Source: Rhipicephalus microplus (Eukaryota; Arthropoda; Arachnida; Ixodida; Ixodidae). From it: 64,000 nucleotides of DNA. The stretch spans positions 4,087,001 to 4,151,000 of the forward strand of contig NC_134701.1 of the NCBI RefSeq assembly GCF_043290135.1. The letters are read 5' to 3'. Shown piece after piece: positions 35,352 through 48,843 of the stretch. Every line of letters begins with the position of its first letter. Position 1 is the first letter of the stretch. A program made the position numbers and the translations under genes. The notes beneath the pieces were generated by a model. The model was not told the origin of the DNA, did not search any database, and saw only the letters and a list, made by a program, of their open reading frames with translations.

Positions 35352-36593
35352 AGATATGAACCGCGCTAAAACCGCATTAAACAATGTCACTTAGTGAGAT
35401 GCAGTGTTTTTCACCTTTACAAGTTGGGAACTGCGATATCTAATGTGAAAGCGCTTGAAACCGTTGTAATGTTGTAGAAAGCAATGTAAAGTAGCGAGTA
35501 AAACGTTTTCTAACGATAGAAGTGCGAAGGTTATGATAGGTTGAGTTATGTTAGTTTAAGCTAGGTAGCGTCGTGAAACCACCAAAAACGACGTCATCTA
35601 ACGAGATAGTGTTGTTTTATTGCGAGTACGAAACTGCGATAGGTCAAATGTTGTGAAAGCACACAAAACGGCATGAACAAGCCAAATACTGCGTGTTGTA
35701 CCGTTACAAGTGCGAAACTGCGATGTTGTGACATTCTCGGTAAAGTGCATGCAAGTATCGTGAAACCTTAAGAACGATGTCATTTAGCGAGATACAGCGT
35801 TCTGTACTGTAATAAGTTGGTGAGAAACTGTGAGGTCAAGCAAATATCGTAATTGTGAACGAAACAGTGTAATTGAGCGTCTTTAAATACAAGTGCGAAT
35901 GTTAGGTTAGGTTGAGATATCAACCGTCGTAAAACCGCATTAAACAATGTCACTTAGTGAGATGCAGTGTTTTTCACCTGTACAACTTGGGAACTGCGAT
36001 ATCTAATGTGAAAGCGCTTAAAACCGTCGTTATGTTGTAGAAAGCAATGTAAAGTAGCGAGTAAAACGTTTTCTAACGATAGAAAAGCGAAGGTTATGTT
36101 AGGTTGAGTTATGTTAGTTTAAGCTAGGTAGCGTCGTGAAACTACCAAAAACGACGTCATCTAACGAGATAGTGTTGTTTTATAGCGAGTATTAAACTGC
36201 GATAGGTGAAATGTTGTGAAAGCACACAAAACGGCATGAACAAGCCAAATACTGCGTGTTCTACCGTTACAAGTGCGAAACTGCTATGTTGTGACATTCT
36301 CGGTAAAGCGCATGCAAGTATCGTGAAACCTTAAAGAACGATGTCATTTAGCGAGATACAGCGTTCTGTACTGCAATAAGTTGGTGAAAAACTGTGAGGT
36401 TATGCAAATATCGTAATATTGAACAAAACAGTGTAATAGAGCGTTTTTAGATACAAGTGCGAATGTTAGGTTAGGTTAAGATATGAACCGTCGTAAAACC
36501 GCATTAAACAATGTCAATTACTGAGATGCAGTGTTTTTCACCATTAAAAGTGGGGAACTGCGATATTTAATGTGAAAGCGCTTGCAACCGTCG

Positions 36594-37235
36594 TTAGGTT
36601 AGGTTAGGTTAGGTTTGGTTAGGTTAGGTTAGGTTAGATTAGGTTAGGTTGGGTTGAGTTGGGTTAGGTTAGGTTAGGTTAGGTTAGGTTGGGTTAGGTT
36701 AGGTTAGGTTAGGTTAGGTTACGTTAGGTTAGGTTAGGTTACGTTAGGTTAGGTTAGGGTAGGTTACGTTAGGTTAGGTTAGGTTAGGTAAGGATAATTT
36801 GGTTAGGTTAGGTTAGGTTAGGTTGCGTTGGGTGTTGTTGGGTTGGTTTGGGTTGGGTTAGGTTGGGTTAGGTTAGGTTAGGTTACGTTAGGTTAGGTTA
36901 GGTTAGGTTAGGTTACGTTAGGTTATGTTAGGTTAGGTTAGGTTAGGTTAGGTTAGGTTAGGTCAGGTAAGGTTAGGTTACGTTAGAATAGGTTAGGTTA
37001 GGTTAGGTTACGTTAGGTTAGGTTAAGTTAGGTTAGGTTAGGTTTGGTTAGGTTAGGTTAGGTTAGCTTAGGTTAGGTTAGGTTGGGTTGGGTTGGGTTA
37101 GGTTGGGTTAGGTTAGGTTAGGTTAGGTTAGGTTGGGTTAGGTTAGTTTAGGTTAGGTTAGGTTAGGTTAGGTTGGGTTGGGTTGGGTTAGGTTAGGTTA
37201 GGTTAGGTAAGGTTAGGTTAGGTTAGGTTAGGTTA
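36594..37235 (+). repeat. TTAGG array 22 (long class, 642 bp)
   Basis: Close relative of array 15, including gttgcgttggg. Followed by 679 bp of satellite. Confidence 0.92.
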
Positions 37236-37914
37236 AGGTATGAACCGTCGTAAAACCGCATTAAACAATGTCACTTAGTGAGATGCAGTGTTTTTCACCT
37301 TTACAAGTTGGGAACTGTGATATCTAATGTGAAAGCGCTTGAAACCGTCGTAATGTTGTAGAAAGCAATGTAAAGTAGCGAGTAAAACGTTTTCTAACGA
37401 TAGAAGTGCGAAGGTCATGTTAGGTTGAGTTATGTTAGTTTAAGCTAGGTAGCGTCGTGAAACTACCAAAAACAACGTCATCTAACGAGATAGTGTTGTT
37501 TTATTGCGAGTACGAAACTGCGATAGGTGAAATGTTGTGAAAGCACACAAAACGGCATGAACAAGCCAAATACTGCGTGTTGTACCGTTACAAGTGCGAA
37601 ACTGCTATGTTGTGATATTCTCGTTAAAGCGCATGGAAGCATCGTGAAACCTTAAAAAACGTTGTCATTTAGCGAGATACAGCGTTCTGTACTGCAATAA
37701 GTTGGTGAAAAACTGTGAGGTTATGCAAATATCCTAATTGTGAACTAAACAGTGTAATAGAGCGTTTTTTAATACAAGTGCGAATGTTAGGTTAGGTTAA
37801 GATATGAACCGTCGTAAAACCGCATTAATCAATGTCACTTAGTGAGATGCAGTGTTTTTCACCATTACAAGTCGGGAACTGCGATATCTAATGTGAAAGC
37901 GCTTGCAAACGTCG

Positions 37915-38067
37915 TTAGGTTAGGTTAGGTTAGGTTAGGTTAGGTTAGGTTAGGTTAGGTTAGGTTAGGTTTGGTTAGGTTAGGTTAGGTTAGGTTAGGG
38001 TATGTTAGGTAAGGTTTGGTTAGGTTAGGTTAGGTTAGGTTGGTTTAGGTAAGGTTAGGTTAGGTTA
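37915..38067 (+). repeat. TTAGG array 23 (ggtttagg class, 153 bp)
   Basis: Carries gtatgttaggtaagg and ggttggtttagg. Followed by 675 bp of satellite. Confidence 0.92.
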
Positions 38068-38742
38068 AGATATGAACCGCGCTAAAACCGCATTAAACAA
38101 TGTCACTTAGTGAGATGCTGTGTTTTTCACCATTACAAGTCGGGAACTGCGATATCTAATGTGAAAGCGCATGAAACCGTCGTAATCTTGTAGAAAACAT
38201 TGTAAAGTAGCGAATAAAACGTTTTCTAACCATAGAAGTGCGAAGGTTCGGTTAGTTTGAGTTATGTTAGTTTAAGCTAGGTAACGTCGTGAAACCACCA
38301 AAAACGACGTCATCTAACAAGATAGTGTTGTTTTAATGCGAGTACGAAACTGCGATAGGTAAAATGTTGTGAAAGCACACAAAACGGCATGAACAAGCCA
38401 AATACTGCGTGTTGTACCGTTACAAGTGCGAAACTGCTATGTTGTGACATTCTCGGTAAAGCGCATGCAAGTATCGTGAAACCTTAAAGAACGATGTCAT
38501 TTAGCGAGATACAGCGTTCTGTACTGTAATAAGTTGGTGAGAAACTGTGAGGTCAAGCAAATATCGTAATTGTGAACGAAACAGTGTGAGCGTCTTTAGA
38601 TACAAGTGCGAATGTTAGGTTAGGTTGACATATCAACCGTCGTAAAACCGCATTAAACAATGTCACTTAGTGAGATGTAGTGTTTTTCAACATTACAAGT
38701 TGGGAACTGCGATATCTAATGTGAAAGCGCTTGCAAACGTCG

Positions 38743-38855
38743 TTAGGTTAGGTTAGGTTAGGTTAGGTTACGTTAGGTTAGGTTTGGTTAGGTTAGGTTA
38801 GGTTAGGTTATGTTAGGTTAGGTTGGGTTAGGTTAGGTTAGGTTACGTTAGGTTA
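38743..38855 (+). repeat. TTAGG array 24 (short class, 113 bp)
   Basis: One unit shorter than the common 118-bp form. Followed by 674 bp of satellite. Confidence 0.92.
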
Positions 38856-39529
38856 AGGTATGAACCGTCGTAAAACCGCAATAAACAATGTCACTTAGTG
38901 AGATGCAGTGTTTTTCACCTTTACAAGTTGGGAACTGCGATATCTAATGTGAAAGCGCTTGAAACCGTCGTAATGTTGTAGAAAGCAATGTAAAGTAGCG
39001 AGTAAAACGTTTTCTAACGATAGAAGTGCGAAGGTTAGGTTAGGTTAGGTTAGTTTAAGCTAGGTAGCGTCGTGAAACTACCAAAAACGACGTCATCTAA
39101 CGAGATAGTGTTGTTTTACTGCGAGTATTAAACTGCGATAGGTGAAATGTTGTGAATGCACACAAAACGGCATGAACAAGCCAAATACTGCGTGTTCTAC
39201 CGTTACAAGTGCGAAACTGCTATATTGTGATATTGTCGTTAAAGCGCATGTAAGCATCGTGAAACCTTAAAGAACAATGTCATTTAGCGAGATACAGCGT
39301 TCTGTACTGCAATAAGTTGGTGAAAAACTGTGAGGTTATGCAAATATCGTAATTGTGAACGAAACAGTGTAATAGAGCGTTTTTCAATACAAGTACGAAT
39401 GTTAGGTTAGGTTAAGATATGAACCGTCGTAAAACCGCATTAAACAATGTCACTTAGTGAGATGCAGTGTTTTTCACCATTACAAGTTGGGAACTGCGAT
39501 ATCTAATGTGAAAGCGCTTGCAAACGTCG

Positions 39530-39652
39530 TTAGGTTAGGTTAGGTTAGGTTAGGTTAGGTTACGTTAGGATAGGTTTGGTTAGGTTAGGTTAGGTTAGGT
39601 TAGGTTATGTTAGGTTAGGTTGGGTTAGGTTAGGTTAGGTTACGTTAGGTTA
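39530..39652 (+). repeat. TTAGG array 25 (short class, 123 bp)
   Basis: Has a private ttaggatagg variant. Followed by 1238 bp of satellite. Confidence 0.92.
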
Positions 39653-40890
39653 AGGTATGAACCGTCGTAAAACCGCAATAAACAATGTCACTTAGTGAGA
39701 TGCAGTGTTTTTCACCTTTACAAGTTGGGAACTGCGATATCTAATGTGAAAGCGCTTGAAACCGTCGTAATGTTGTAGAAAGCAATGTAAAGTAGCGAGT
39801 AAAACGTTTTCTAACGATAGAAGTGCGAAGGTTATGTTAGGTTGAGTTATGTTAGTTTAAGCTAGGTATCGTCGTGAAACCACCAAAAACGACGTCATTT
39901 AACGAGATAGTGTTGTTTTATTGCGAGTACGAAACTGCGATAGGTAAAATGTTGTGAAAGCACACAAAACGGCATGAACAAGCCAAATACTGCGTGTTGT
40001 ACCGTTACAAGTGCGAAAGTGCTATGTTGTGACATTCTCGGTAAAGCGCATGCAAGTATCGTGAAACCTTAAAGAACGATGTCATTTAGCGAGATACAGC
40101 GTTCTGTACTGTAATAAGTTGGTGAGAAACTGTGAGGTCAAGCAAATACCGTAATTGTGAACGAAACAGTGTAATTGAGCGTCTTTAGATACAAGTGCGA
40201 ATGTTAGGTTAGGTTGACATATCAACCGTCGTAAAACCGCATTAAACAATGTCACTTAGTGAGATGTAGTGTTTTTCAACATTACAAGTCGGGAACTACG
40301 ATATCTAATGTGAAAGCGCATGAAACCGTCGTAATCTTGTAGAAAACATTGTAAAGTGGCGAGTAAAACGTTTTCTAACGATAGAAGTGCGAAGGTTAGG
40401 TTAGGTTAGGTTAGTTTAAGCTAGGTAGCGTCGTGAAACTACCAAAAACGACGTCATCTAACGAGATAGTGTTGTTTTATAGCTAGTATTAAACTGCGAT
40501 AGGTGAAATGTTGTGAAAGCACACAAAACGGCATGAACAAGCCAAATACTGCGTGTTGTACCGTTACAAGTGCGAAACTGCTATGTTGTGATATTCTCGT
40601 TAAAGCGCATGGAAGCATCGTGAAACCTTAAAGAACGTTGTCATTTAGCGAGATACAGCGTTCTGTACTGCAATAAGTTGGTGAAAAACTGTGAGGTTAT
40701 GCAAATATCGTAATTGTGAACGAAACAGTGTAATAGAGCGTTTTTCAATACAAGTACGAATGTTAGGTTAGGTTAAGATATGAACCGTCGTAAAACCGCA
40801 TTAAACAATGTCACTTAGTGAGATGCAGTGTTTTTCACCATTACAAGTTGGGAACTGCGATATCTAATGTGAAAGCGCTTGCAAACGTCG

Positions 40891-41008
40891 TTAGGTTAGG
40901 TTAGGTTAGGTTAGGTTAGGTTACGTTAGGTTAGGTTTGGTTAGGTTAGGTTAGGTTAGGTTATGTTAGGTTAGGTTGGGTTAGGTTAGGTTAGGTTACG
41001 TTAGGTTA
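40891..41008 (+). repeat. TTAGG array 26 (short class, 118 bp)
   Basis: Common 118-bp form. Followed by 1237 bp of satellite. Confidence 0.92.
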
Positions 41009-42245
41009 AGGTATGAACCGTCGTAAAACCGCAATAAACAATGTCACTTAGTGAGATGCAGTGTTTTTCACCTTTACAAGTTGGGAACTGCGATATCTAA
41101 TGTGAAAGCGCTTGAAACCGTCGTAATGTTGTAGAAAGCAATGTAAAGTAGCGAGTAAAACGTTTTCTAACGATAGAAGTGCGAAGGTTATGTTAGGTTG
41201 AGTTATGTTAGTTTAAGCTAGGTATCGTCGTGAAACCACCAAAAACGACGTCATCTAACGAGATAGTGTTGTTTTATTGCGAGTACGAAACTGCGATAGG
41301 TAAAATGTTGTGAAAGCACACAAAACGGCATGAACAAGCCAAATACTGCGTGTTGTACCGTTACAAGTGCGAAAGTGCTATGTTGTGACATTCTCGGTAA
41401 AGCGCATGCAAGTATCGTGAAACCTTAAAGAACGATGTCATTTAGCGAGATACAGCGTTCTGTACTGTAATAAGTTGGTGAGAAACTGTGAGGTCAAGCA
41501 AATATCGTAATTGTGAACGAAACAGTGTAATTGAGCGTCTTTAGATACAAGTGCGAATGTTAGGTTAGGTTGACATATCAACCGTCGTAAAACCGCATTA
41601 AACAATGTCACTTAGTGAGATGTAGTGTTTTTCAACATTACAAGTCGGGAACTACGATATCTAATGTGAAAGCGCATGAAACCGTCGTAATCTTGTAGAA
41701 CACATTGTAAAGTGGCGAGTAAAACGTTTTCTAACGATAGAAGTGCGAAGGTTAGGTTAGGTTAGGTTAGTTTAAGCTAGGTAGCGTCGTGAAACTACCA
41801 AAAACGACGTCATCTAACGAGATAGTGTTGTTTTATAGCTAGTATTAAACTGCGATAGGTGAAATGTTGTGAAAGCACACAAAACGGCATGAACAAGCCA
41901 AATACTGCGTGTTCTACCGTTACAAGTGCGAAACTGCTATATTGTGATATTCTCGTTAAAGCGCATGCAAGCATCGTGAAACCTTAAAGAACAATGTCAT
42001 TTAGCGAGATACAGCGTTCTGTACTGCAAGAAGTTGGTGAAAAACTGTGAGGTTATGCAAATATCGTAATTGTGAACAAAACAGTGTAATAGAGCGTTTT
42101 TAGATACAAGTGCGAATGTTAGGTTAGGTTAAGATATGAACCGTCGTAAAACCGCATTAAACAATGTCCATTACTGAGATGCAGTGTTTTTGACCATTAA
42201 AAGTGGGGAACTGCGATATTTAATGTGAAAGCGCTTGCAACCGTC

Positions 42246-42544
42246 GTTAGGTTAGGTTAGGTTAGGTTAGGTTAGTTTTGGTTAGGTTAGGTTAGGTTAG
42301 GTTAGGTTAGATTAGGTTAGGTTGGGTTGAGTTGGGTTAGGTTAGGTTAGGTTAGGTTAGGTTGGGTTAGGTTAGGTTAGGTTAGGTTACGTTTGGTTAG
42401 GTTAGGTTAGGTTAGGTTACGTTAGGTTAGGTTAGGTTAGGTTTGGTTAGGTTAGGTTAGGTTAGGTTAGGTTTGGGTATGTTAGGTACGGTTTGGTTAG
42501 GTTAGGTTAGGTTAGGTTGGTTTAGGTAAGGTTAGGTTAGGTTA
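42246..42544 (+). repeat. TTAGG array 27 (ttagttttgg class, 299 bp)
   Basis: First member of a class marked by ttagttttgg near the start and ggtttaggtaagg near the end. Out of the usual 5-bp length phase by one base. Followed by 1222 bp of satellite. Confidence 0.92.
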
Positions 42545-43766
42545 AGATATGAACCGCGCTAAAACCGCATTAAACAATGTCACTTAGTGATATGCTGTGT
42601 TTTTCACCATTACAAGTCGGCAACTGCGATATCTAATGTGAAAGCGCATGAAACCGTCGTAATCTCGTAGAAAACATTGTAAAGTAGCGAATAAAACGTT
42701 TTCTAACGATAGAAGTGCGAAGGTTCGGTTAGTTTGAGCTAGGTAGCGTCGTGAAACCACCAAAAACGATGTCATCTAACGAGATAGTGTTGTTTTATTG
42801 CGAGTACGAAACTGCGATAGGTGAAATATTGGGAAAGCACACAAAATGGCATGAACTAGCCAGATACTGCGTCTTGTGCCGTTACAAGTGCGAAACTGCT
42901 TTATTGTGATATTCTCGTTAAAGCGCATGCAAGTATTGTGAAACCTTAAAGAACGATGTCATTTAGCGAGATACAGCGTTCTGTACTGTAATAAGTTGGT
43001 GAGAAACTGTGAGGTCAAGCAAATATCGTAATTGTGAACAAACAGTGTAATTGAGCGTATTTAGATACAAGTGCGAATGTTAGGTTAGGTGGAGATATCA
43101 ACCGTCGTAAAACCGCATTAAACAATGTCACTTAGTGAGATGTAGTGTTTTTCAACATTACAAGTCGGGAACTACGATATCTAATGTGAAAGCGCATGAA
43201 ACCGTCGTAATCTTGTAGAAAACATTATAAAGTTGCGAGTAAAACGGTTTCTAACGATAGAAGTGCGAAGGTTAGCTTGAGTTATGTTAGTTTAAGCTAT
43301 GTAGCGTCGTGAGACCACCAAAAAGGACGTCATCTAACGAGATAGTGTTGTTTTATTGCATGTACGAAACTGCAATAGGTGAAATGTTGTGAAAGTACAC
43401 AAAACGGCTTGAACAAGCCAGATACTGCGTGTTGTACCGTTACAAGTGCGAAACTGCTATAATGTGATATTCTCGTTAAAGCGCATGCAAGCATCGTGAA
43501 ACCTTAAAGAACGATGTCATTTAGCGAGATACAGCGTTCTGTACTGCAATAAGTTGGTGAAAAACTGTGAGGTTATGCAAATATCGTAATTGTGAACGAA
43601 ACAGTGTAATAGAGCGTTTTTCAATACAAGTACCAATGTTAGGTTAGGTTAAGATATGAACCGTCGTAAAACCGCATTAAACAATGTCACTTAGTGAGAT
43701 GCAGTGTTTTTCACCATTACAAGTCGGGAACTGCGATATCTAATGTGAAAGCGCTTGCAAACGTCG

Positions 43767-43874
43767 TTAGGTTAGGTTAGGTTAGGTTACGTTAGGTTAG
43801 GTTTGGTTAGGTTAGGTTAGGTTAGGTTATGCTAGGTTAGGTTGGGTTAGGTTAGGTTAGGTTAGGTTAGGTTA
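43767..43874 (+). repeat. TTAGG array 28 (shortest, 108 bp)
   Basis: Shares ttatgctagg with array 17. Followed by 679 bp of satellite. Confidence 0.92.
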
Positions 43875-44553
43875 AGATATGAACCGCGCTAAAACCGCAA
43901 TAAACAATGTCACTTAGTGAGATGCAGTGTTTTTCACCTGTACAACTTGGGAACTGCGATATCTAATGTGAAAGCGCTTAAAACCGTCGTAATGTTGTAG
44001 AAAGCAATGTAAAGTAGCGAGTAAAACGTTTTCTAGCGATAGAAAAGCGAAGGTTATGTTAGGTTGAGTTATGTTAGTTTAAGCTAGGTAGCGTCGTGAA
44101 ACTACCAAAAAGGACGTCATCTAACGAGATAGTGTTGTTTTATAGCGAGTATTAAACTGCGATAGGTGAAATGTTGTGAAAGCACACAAAACGGCATGAA
44201 CAAGCCAAATACTGCGTGTTCTACCGTTACAAGTGCGAAACTGCTATGTTGTGACATTCTCGGTAAAGCGCATGCAAGTATCGTGAAACCTTAAAAAACG
44301 ATGTCATTTAGCGAGATACAGCGTTCTGTACTGCAATAAGTTGGTGAAAAACTGTGAGGTTATGCAAATATCGTAATATTGAACAAAACAGTGTAATAGA
44401 GCGTTTTTAGATACAAGTGCGAATGTTAGGTTAGGTTAAGATATGAACCGTCGTAAAACCGCATTAAACAATGTCAATTACTGAGATGCAGTGTTTTTCA
44501 CCATTAAAAGTGGGGAACTGCGATATTTAATGTGAAAGCGCTTGCAACCGTCG

Positions 44554-44880
44554 TTAGGTTAGGTTAGGTTAGGTTTGGTTAGGTTAGGTTAGGTTAGGTT
44601 AGATTAGGTTAGGTTGGGTTGAGTTGGGTTAGGTTAGGTTACGTTAGGTTAGGTTGGGTTAGGTTAGGTTAGGTTAGGTTAGGTTACGTTAGGTTAGGTT
44701 AGGTTACGTTAGGTTAGGTTAGGGTAGGTTACGTTAGGTTAGGTTAGGTTAGGTAAGGATAATTTGGTTAGGTTAGGTTAGGTTAGGTTAGGTTGCGTTG
44801 GGTGTTGTTGGGTTGGGTTGGGTTGGGTTAGGTTAGGTTAGGTTAGGTAAGGTTAGGTTAGGTTAGGTTAGGTTAGGTTA
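44554..44880 (+). repeat. TTAGG array 29 (long class with internal deletion, 327 bp)
   Basis: Starts like arrays 15 and 22, including gttgcgttggg, then jumps from the GGGTT run to the terminal ggtaagg region. About 315 bp of the middle are missing. Followed by 679 bp of satellite. Confidence 0.9.
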
Positions 44881-45559
44881 AGGTATGAACCGTCGTAAAA
44901 CCGCATTAAACAATGTCACTTAGTGAGATGCAGTGTTTTTCACTTTTACAAGTTGGGAACTGTGATATCTAATGTGAAAGCGCTTGAAACCGTCGTAATG
45001 TTGTAGAAAGCAATGTAAAGTAGCGAGTAAAACGTTTTCTAACGATAGAAGTGCGAAGGTCATGTTAGGTTGAGTTATGTTAGTTTAAGCTAGGTAGCGT
45101 CGTGAAACTACCAAAAACAACGTCATCTAACGAGATAGTGTTGTTTTATTGCGAGTACGAAACTGCGATAGGTGAAATGTTGTGAAAGCACACAAAACGG
45201 CATGAACAAGCCAAATACTGCGTGTTGTACCGTTACAAGTGCGAAACTGCTATGTTGTGATATTCTCGTTAAAGCGCATGGAAGCATCGTGAAACCTTAA
45301 AGAACGTTGTCATTTAGCGAGATACAGCGTTCTGTACTGCAATAAGTTGGTGAAAAACTGTGAGGTTATGCAAATATCCTAATTGTGAACTAAACAGTGT
45401 AATAGAGCGTTTTTTAATACAAGTGCGAATGTTAGGTTAGGTTAAGATATGAACCGTCGTAAAACCGCATTAATCAATGTCACTTAGTGAGATGCAGTGT
45501 TTTTCACCATTACAAGTTGGGAACTGCGATATCTAATGTGAAAGCGCTTGCAAACGTCG

Positions 45560-45712
45560 TTAGGTTAGGTTAGGTTAGGTTAGGTTACGTTAGGTTAGGT
45601 TAGGTTAGGTTTGGTTAGGTTAGGTTAGGTTAGGTTAGGTTAGGGTATGTTAGGTAAGGTTTGGTTAGGTTAGGTTAGGTTAGGTTGGTTTAGGTAAGGT
45701 TAGGTTAGGTTA
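45560..45712 (+). repeat. TTAGG array 30 (ggtttagg class, 153 bp)
   Basis: First of the regular series in the 4.5-kb units. Followed by 675 bp of satellite. Confidence 0.92.
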
Positions 45713-46387
45713 AGATATGAACCGCGCTAAAACCGCATTAAACAATGTCACTTAGTGAGATGCTGTGTTTTTCACCATTACAAGTCGGGAACTGCGATAT
45801 CTAATGTGAAAGCGCATGAAACCGTCGTAATCTTGTAGAAAACATTGTAAAGTAGCGAATAAAACGTTTTCTAACCATAGAAGTGCGAAGGTTCGGTTAG
45901 TTTGAGTTATGTTAGTTTAAGCTAGGTAGCGTCGTGAAACCACCAAAAACGACGTCATCTAACAAGATAGTGTTGTTTTAATGCGAGTACGAAACTGCGA
46001 TAGGTAAAATGTTGTGAAAGCACACAAAACGGCATGAACAAGCCAAATACTGCGTGTTGTACCGTTACAAGTGCGAAACTGCTATGTTGTGACATTCTCG
46101 GTAAAGCGCATGCAAGTATCGTGAAACCTTAAAGAACGATGTCATTTAGCGAGATACAGCGTTCTGTACTGTAATAAGTTGGTGAGAAACTGTGAGGTCA
46201 AGCAAATATCGTAATTGTGAACGAAACAGTGTGAGCGTCTTTAGATACAAGTGCGAATGTTAGGTTAGGTTGACATATCAACCGTCGTAAAACCGCATTA
46301 AACAATGTCACTTAGTGAGATGCAGTGTTTTTCACCATTACAAGTTGGGAACTGCGATATCTAATGTGAAAGCGCTTGCAAACGTCG

Positions 46388-46505
46388 TTAGGTTAGGTTA
46401 GGTTAGGTTAGGTTAGGTTACGTTAGGTTAGGTTTGGTTAGGTTAGGTTAGGTTAGGTTATGTTAGGTTAGGTTGGGTTAGGTTAGGTTAGGTTACGTTA
46501 GGTTA
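46388..46505 (+). repeat. TTAGG array 31 (short class, 118 bp)
   Basis: Followed by 674 bp of satellite. Confidence 0.92.
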
Positions 46506-47179
46506 AGGTATGAACCGTCGTAAAACCGCAAAAAACAATGTCACTTAGTGAGATGCAGTGTTTTTCACCTTTACAAGTTGGGAACTGCGATATCTAATGT
46601 GAAAGCGCTTGAAACCGTCGTAATGTTGTAGAAAGCAATGTAAAGTAGCGAGTAAAACGTTTTCTAACGATAGAAGTGCGAAGGTTAGGTTAGGTTAGGT
46701 TAGTTTAAGCTAGGTAGCGTCGTGAAACTACCAAAAACGACGTCATCTAACGAGATAGTGTTGTTTTACTGCGAGTATTAAACTGCGATAGGTGAAATGT
46801 TGTGAATGCACACAAAACGGCATGAACAAGCCAAATACTGCGTGTTCTACCGTTACAAGTGCGAAACTGCTATATTGTGATATTGTCGTTAAAGCGCATG
46901 TAAGCATCGTGAAACCTTAAAGAACAATGTCATTTAGCGAGATACAGCGTTCTGTACTGCAATAAGTTGGTGAAAAACTGTGAGGTTATGCAAATATCGT
47001 AATTGTGAACGAAACAGTGTAATAGAGCGTTTTTCAATACAAGTACGAATGTTAGGTTAGGTTAAGATATGAACCGCCGTAAAACCGCATTAAACAATGT
47101 CACTTAGTGAGATGCAGTGTTTTTCACCATTACAAGTTGGGAACTGCGATATCTAATGTGAAAGCGCTTGCAAACGTCG

Positions 47180-47297
47180 TTAGGTTAGGTTAGGTTAGGT
47201 TAGGTTAGGTTACGTTAGGTTAGGTTTGGTTAGGTTAGGTTAGGTTAGGTTATGTTAGGTTAGGTTGGGTTAGGTTAGGTTAGGTTACGTTAGGTTA
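47180..47297 (+). repeat. TTAGG array 32 (short class, 118 bp)
   Basis: Followed by 1238 bp of satellite. Confidence 0.92.
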
Positions 47298-48535
47298 AGG
47301 TATGAACCGTCGTAAAACCGCAATAAACAATGTCACTTAGTGAGATGCAGTGTTTTTCACCTTTACAAGTTGGGAACTGCGATATCTAATGTGAAAGCGC
47401 TTGAAACCGTCGTAATGTTGTAGAAAGCAATGTAAAGTAGCGAGTAAAACGTTTTCTAACGATAGAAGTGCGAAGGTTATGTTAGGTTGAGTTATGTTAG
47501 TTTAAGCTAGGTATCGTCGTGAAACCACCAAAAACGACGTCATCTAACGAGATAGTGTTGTTTTATTGCGAGTACGAAACTGCGATAGGTAAAATGTTGT
47601 GAAAGCACACAAAACGGCATGAACAAGCCAAATACTGCGTGTTGTACCGTTACAAGTGCGAAAGTGCTATGTTGTGACATTCTCGGTAAAGCGCATGCAA
47701 GTATCGTGAAACCTTAAAGAACGATGTCATTTAGCGAGATACAGCGTTCTGTACTGTAATAAGTTGGTGAGAAACTGTGAGGTCAAGCAAATATCGTAAT
47801 TGTGAACGAAACAGTGTAATTGAGCGTCTTTAGATACAAGTGCGAATGTTAGGTTAGGTTGACATATCAACCGTCGTAAAACCGCATTAAACAATGTCAC
47901 TTAGTGAGATGTAGTGTTTTTCAACATTACAAGTCGGGAACTACAATATCTAATGTGAAAGCGCATGAAACCGTCGTAATCTTGTAGAAAACATTGTAAA
48001 CTGGCGAGTAAAACGTTTTCTAACGATAGAAGTGCGAAGGTTAGGTTAGGTTAGGTTAGTTTAAGCTAGGTAGCGTCGTGAAACTACCAAAAACGACGTC
48101 ATCTAACGAGATAGTGTTGTTTTATAGCTAGTATTAAACTGCGATAGGTGAAATGTTGTGAAAGCACACAAAACGGCATGAACAAGCCAAATACTGCGTG
48201 TTCTACCGTTACAAGTGCGAAACTGCTATATTGTGATATTCTCGTTAAAGCGCATGCAAGCATCGTGAAACCTTAAAGAACAATGTCATTTAGCGAGATA
48301 CAGCGTTCTGTACTGCAATAAGTTGGTGAAAAACTGTGAGGTTATGCAAATATCGTAATTGTGAACAAAACAGTGTAATAGAGCGTTTTTAGATACAAGT
48401 GCGAATGTTAGGTTAGGTTAAGATATGAACCGTCGTAAAACCGCATTAAACAATGTCCATTACTGAGATGCAGTGTTTTTCACCATTAAAAGTGGGGAAC
48501 TGCGATATTTAATGTGAAAGCGCTTGCAACCGTCG

Positions 48536-48843
48536 TTAGGTTAGGTTAGGTTAGGTTAGGTTAGTTTTGGTTAGGTTAGGTTAGGTTAGGTTAGGTTAGA
48601 TTAGGTTAGGTTTGGTTGAGTTGGGTTAGGTTAGGTTAGGTTAGGTTAGGTTGGGTTAGGTTAGGTTAGGTTAGGTTAGGTTACGTTTGGTTAGGTTAGG
48701 TTAGGTTAGGTTAGGTTACGTTAGGTTAGGTTAGGTTAGGTTTGGTTAGGTTAGGTTAGGTTAGGTTAGGTTAGGGTATCTTAGGTACGGTTTGGTTAGG
48801 TTAGGTTAGGTTAGGTTGGTTTAGGTAAGGTTAGGTTAGGTTA
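48536..48843 (+). repeat. TTAGG array 33 (ttagttttgg class, 308 bp)
   Basis: Has ggtatcttaggtacgg in place of ggtatgttaggtacgg, shared with arrays 37 and 40. Followed by 1223 bp of satellite. Confidence 0.92.
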
